64,000 bases of DNA from Lachnospiraceae bacterium (GTDB lineage: Bacteria; Bacillota; Clostridia; Lachnospirales; Lachnospiraceae), in NCBI GenBank assembly GCA_910575075.1, contig CAJTCY010000016.1:30363-94362 (forward strand), in the 5' to 3' direction. A program made the position numbers and the translations under genes. The notes beneath the pieces were generated by a model that saw nothing but the letters and a program-made list of their open reading frames with translations, ran no database searches and was not told where the DNA came from. Shown in pieces: positions 62,672-64,000 of the stretch; position 1 is the stretch's first letter, and every line of letters starts with the position of its first letter.

Positions 62672-62998
62672 GACATGTATAACACCAGCGTCACCAAAGG
62701 CAGCCAGGAATCCCACGGACAGAATTTTCAGAAATTGGGAAAGGATTTGATGTCGGTGGACGAGCTGGCCGTGATGGACGGCGGGAAATGCCTCCTGCAG
62801 ATTAGGGGCGTCCGGCCCTTCCTCTCCCGCAAGTACGATATTACGAAACACCCGAACTATAAATACCTGTCGGATTATGCCCCTAAAAATGCGTTTGACA
62901 TTGAAAGATTCCTCTCAACCAGGTTGCCCGTCAGCCCTGGGGAGCTGTACCGCAATTATGAGGTCACGGCGGAGGATTTGGAGGCGCCGGCTGTATGA
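62672..62998 (+). CDS. virD4: VirD4/TraG type IV coupling protein, exon 2
   Basis: 108 codons plus stop, beginning DMYNTSVTKGSQESHG and continuing FQKLGKDLMSVDELAVMDGGKCLLQIRGVRPFL (part), NAFDIERFL. It has no start of its own and is read only after splicing to 60130. The sequence matches the C-terminal part of Firmicute coupling proteins. Confidence 0.95.
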   Translation, partial: DMYNTSVTKGSQESHGQNFQKLGKDLMSVDELAVMDGGKCLLQIRGVRPFLSRKYDITKHPNYKYLSDYAPKNAFDIERFLSTRLPVSPGELYRNYEVTAEDLEAPAV

Positions 62999-63127
62999 TG
63001 ATGTAGCTGCCTGTTAAAGTCTCTGGCTTTGGCGGGCTTTTTCTTTTCACCGGAAGGAGGTTCTATTGAGGATTCGCGCCCCTCCCTGACAACTGTATAC
63101 CTTTCCAGGATGATCCTGGACTATGCC

Positions 63128-63174
63128 GCCCCTGTGCTTTATGCAGATTTTCTTAAAGCACAGGGGCGTTTTTT
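63128..63174 (+). terminator. Strong terminator-like hairpin between virD4 and Maff-2
   Basis: GCCCCTGTGCTTTA (63128-63141) pairs perfectly with TAAAGCACAGGGGC (63154-63167), 14 bp, followed by GTTTTTT. It lies inside the apparent transfer operon. Downstream genes then need readthrough, a processed transcript or an own promoter. The rest of 62999-63239 has no gene. Confidence 0.85.
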
Positions 63175-63239
63175 CGTTTCCGGCCAGATACGGCCATACC
63201 ACAAAACCAATATATTTCAAATTAAAGGAGGACTTCTTT

Positions 63240-63375
63240 ATGGCTTTTTTTGCAAGTGCGATTGATACCCTGAAAATTCTGGTGATTGCTCTGGGTGCCG
63301 GCCTCGGCGCATGGGGTGTCATCAACCTTCTGGAGGGTTATGGCAATGACAATCCCGGAGCCAAGTCGCAGGGGT
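63240..63375 (+). CDS. Maff-2 family membrane protein, exon 1
   Basis: 45 codons (MAFFASAIDTLKILVIALGA..GYGNDNPGAKSQG) then TAA, of which the T is the last exon base and AA the first intron bases. Maff-2 proteins in Firmicute ICEs run on without a break as ..AKSQGMKQLMAGG. The missing part is at 63771. ATG 63240 follows AAAGGAGG. Two small membrane helices; likely part of the transfer apparatus, similar in size and place to VirB2/TrbC-like pilins. Joined length 71 residues. Confidence 0.9.
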
Positions 63376-63770
63376 AAGCTACGCCCTCCACGGACAAGTA
63401 ATTGCCGTGCAGCGTATGGTGGAAGTCCATACGGCAACAGGCTGAATTGCTGGGAACCCCTAAAGCCGTGCGTACCAAAACATGGGGATGAAACATGCCC
63501 GGATGTGACGGTGGCGAAAGCGGAAAAAAACGCACGGATGGCGCAGGGTGCGAACCTAAACGCCGGGACAATGGGCGATCAGCAGCCAAGCCCCGAACAG
63601 GGGAAGGTTCAACGACTATCCTTTGCAGGAGTAGGGCCGAGCGGCCCGAAGCAGCCTGCCCCGCTCCATGCGGGTGAAGATATAGTCTGCGCCCATGTGA
63701 AAGCATGGGGTGTCCGCTTCTTTTGAAGTGGGGCCGCACCGGGGCAGCGACCCGGTGTGAACAAAAACGG
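63376..63770 (+). ncRNA. ORF-less group I intron (ribozyme) in the Maff-2 gene
   Basis: 395 bp. Conserved elements in order: P1 pairing GGGGT|/GCCCT (63371-63375 with 63383-63387, wobble T.G at the splice site); P2-like stems (CACGG/CCGTG near 63389-63409); P element ATTGCTGGGAACCCCTAAAG (63446-63465); Q ATCAGCAGCCAAG (63578-63590); R GTTCAACGACTAT (63607-63619); S AAGATATAGTC (63677-63687), where GACTAT and ATAGTC form a perfect P7; P9 stems; last base G (63770). No homing endonuclease. Excision gives SQG-MKQ, but the 4-G run before T63375 leaves one base too many; see findings. Confidence 0.88.
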
Positions 63771-63851
63771 ATGAAACAGCTTATGGCTGGCGGAGGTATT
63801 GCGCTGGTGGGTGCCACGCTGATCCCGCTGCTCTCCGGCCTGTTCGGTTAA
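63771..63851 (+). CDS. Maff-2 family membrane protein, exon 2
   Basis: 26 codons plus stop: MKQLMAGGGIALVGATLIPL..SGLFG. In other members this stretch directly follows GAKSQG. It begins right after the group I intron and could also be read as an own tiny frame, but has no ribosome site. Confidence 0.85.
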   Translation: MKQLMAGGGIALVGATLIPLLSGLFG

Positions 63852-63857
63852 TAGCCG

Positions 63858-64000
63858 ATGGGCAGTCTGTTTGAATGGATAACAGACTGGATTAAAGAGG
63901 GCTTGATTGAAGCGATCACAGGACAATACACCGGTATCTTTGAGTCCGTCAACAGCCAGGTCTCGGATGTGGCCTCACAGGTAGGCCAGACACCGCAGGG
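63858..64000 (+). CDS. TrbL/VirB6-like transfer protein, N-terminal start
   Basis: Cut by the window end; 47 residues visible: MGSLFEWITDWIKEGLIEAI, GQYTGIFESVNSQVSDVASQ. This N-terminus and the place right after Maff-2 are typical of the VirB6/TrbL-type integral channel protein in these ICEs. It starts six bases after the Maff-2 stop; no strong ribosome site, so likely coupled. Confidence 0.65.
   Translation, partial: MGSLFEWITDWIKEGLIEAITGQYTGIFESVNSQVSDVASQVGQTPQ

Larger units (their letters stand above)
48522..64000 (+). mobile_element. Integrative conjugative element body (left part), continuing beyond the window
   Basis: All genes from 48.78 kb run on the plus strand, are tightly packed, visibly richer in GC than the chromosome to the left, and frequently start with TTG. 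The set is that of Tn1549-like Firmicute ICEs: DUF6017-like initiator, DUF3991/Toprim, LPD1-like protein, YodL/DUF3846, PcfB, VirD4, Maff-2, TrbL-like. Relaxase, VirB4 and an active recombinase would be expected further right. Left boundary near the broken integrase is inferred. Confidence 0.85.

Noticed and set aside
63286..63726. 146-codon frame across the group I intron
   Set aside because: It overlaps Maff-2 exon 1 in another frame, lacks a ribosome site and has composition of structured RNA; no LAGLIDADG, HNH or GIY-YIG motif.

Overview
The window looks like a chromosome segment of a gut Lachnospiraceae-type Clostridium (Firmicutes). The evidence is a spoVT gene, strong GGAGG ribosome sites, low-to-moderate GC chromosomal genes, secreted modular plant-polysaccharide hydrolases with FIVAR/Ig/lamin-G modules, and a GC-richer integrative conjugative element (ICE) with PcfB, VirD4 and Maff-2 genes. 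Genus cannot be fixed from sequence reading alone.

Layout. 1-2.8 kb: end of a SNF2 helicase, a RdgB/HAM1-type NTP pyrophosphatase, an acyltransferase-3 membrane protein. 2.9-12.1 kb: two-component system 1 (minus strand), divergent from a sugar-type ABC importer operon (solute-binding lipoprotein, two permeases, no ATPase) that continues into a HlyD-like adaptor and a MacB-like membrane protein. 12.3-21.1 kb: secreted GH10 xylanase, a DUF4321-like protein, and a 1946-residue GH127/146-type arabinofuranosidase. 21.3-25.0 kb: ArsC/Spx-like protein, acylphosphatase, tandem-PPK2 polyphosphate enzyme, PocR-type soluble receptor, SpoVT. 25.0-31.2 kb: polysaccharide deacetylase (minus), SbcD/SbcC-like pair and class A PBP. 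31.1-36.4 kb (minus): Bce-like module (regulator, intramembrane-sensing kinase, ABC ATPase, large FtsX-type permease). 37-43.7 kb: ROK glucokinase, Na+/proline symporter, secreted GH43 enzyme sharing its C-terminal cassette with the xylanase. 43.9-48.1 kb: third two-component system, MarR regulator, citrate synthase. 48.17 kb: tRNA-Pro(CGG), which is the attachment site of a mobile element.

From about 48.3 kb to the end is ICE DNA. A decayed tyrosine integrase tail abuts the tRNA, followed by a hairpin-rich junction, then a co-directional set of replication, accessory and transfer genes: HTH/DUF6017-like, DUF3991/Toprim, LPD1-like HExxH protein, DUF3846/YodL protein, PcfB, VirD4, Maff-2, and the start of a TrbL/VirB6-like gene. 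Two self-splicing introns of different classes interrupt adjacent transfer genes: a complete group II intron with its RT-maturase-HNH protein inside virD4, and an ORF-less group I ribozyme inside the Maff-2 gene.

Regulatory structure is unusually visible. Twin 285-bp palindromic MITE-like elements sit between promoter and start codon of two different two-component operons. 11-bp-periodic boxes lie upstream of two regulator-linked promoters. A MarR palindrome overlaps its own promoter. Perfect 14-bp and 12-bp inverted repeats cover the Shine-Dalgarno sequences of the GH127 and spoVT genes.
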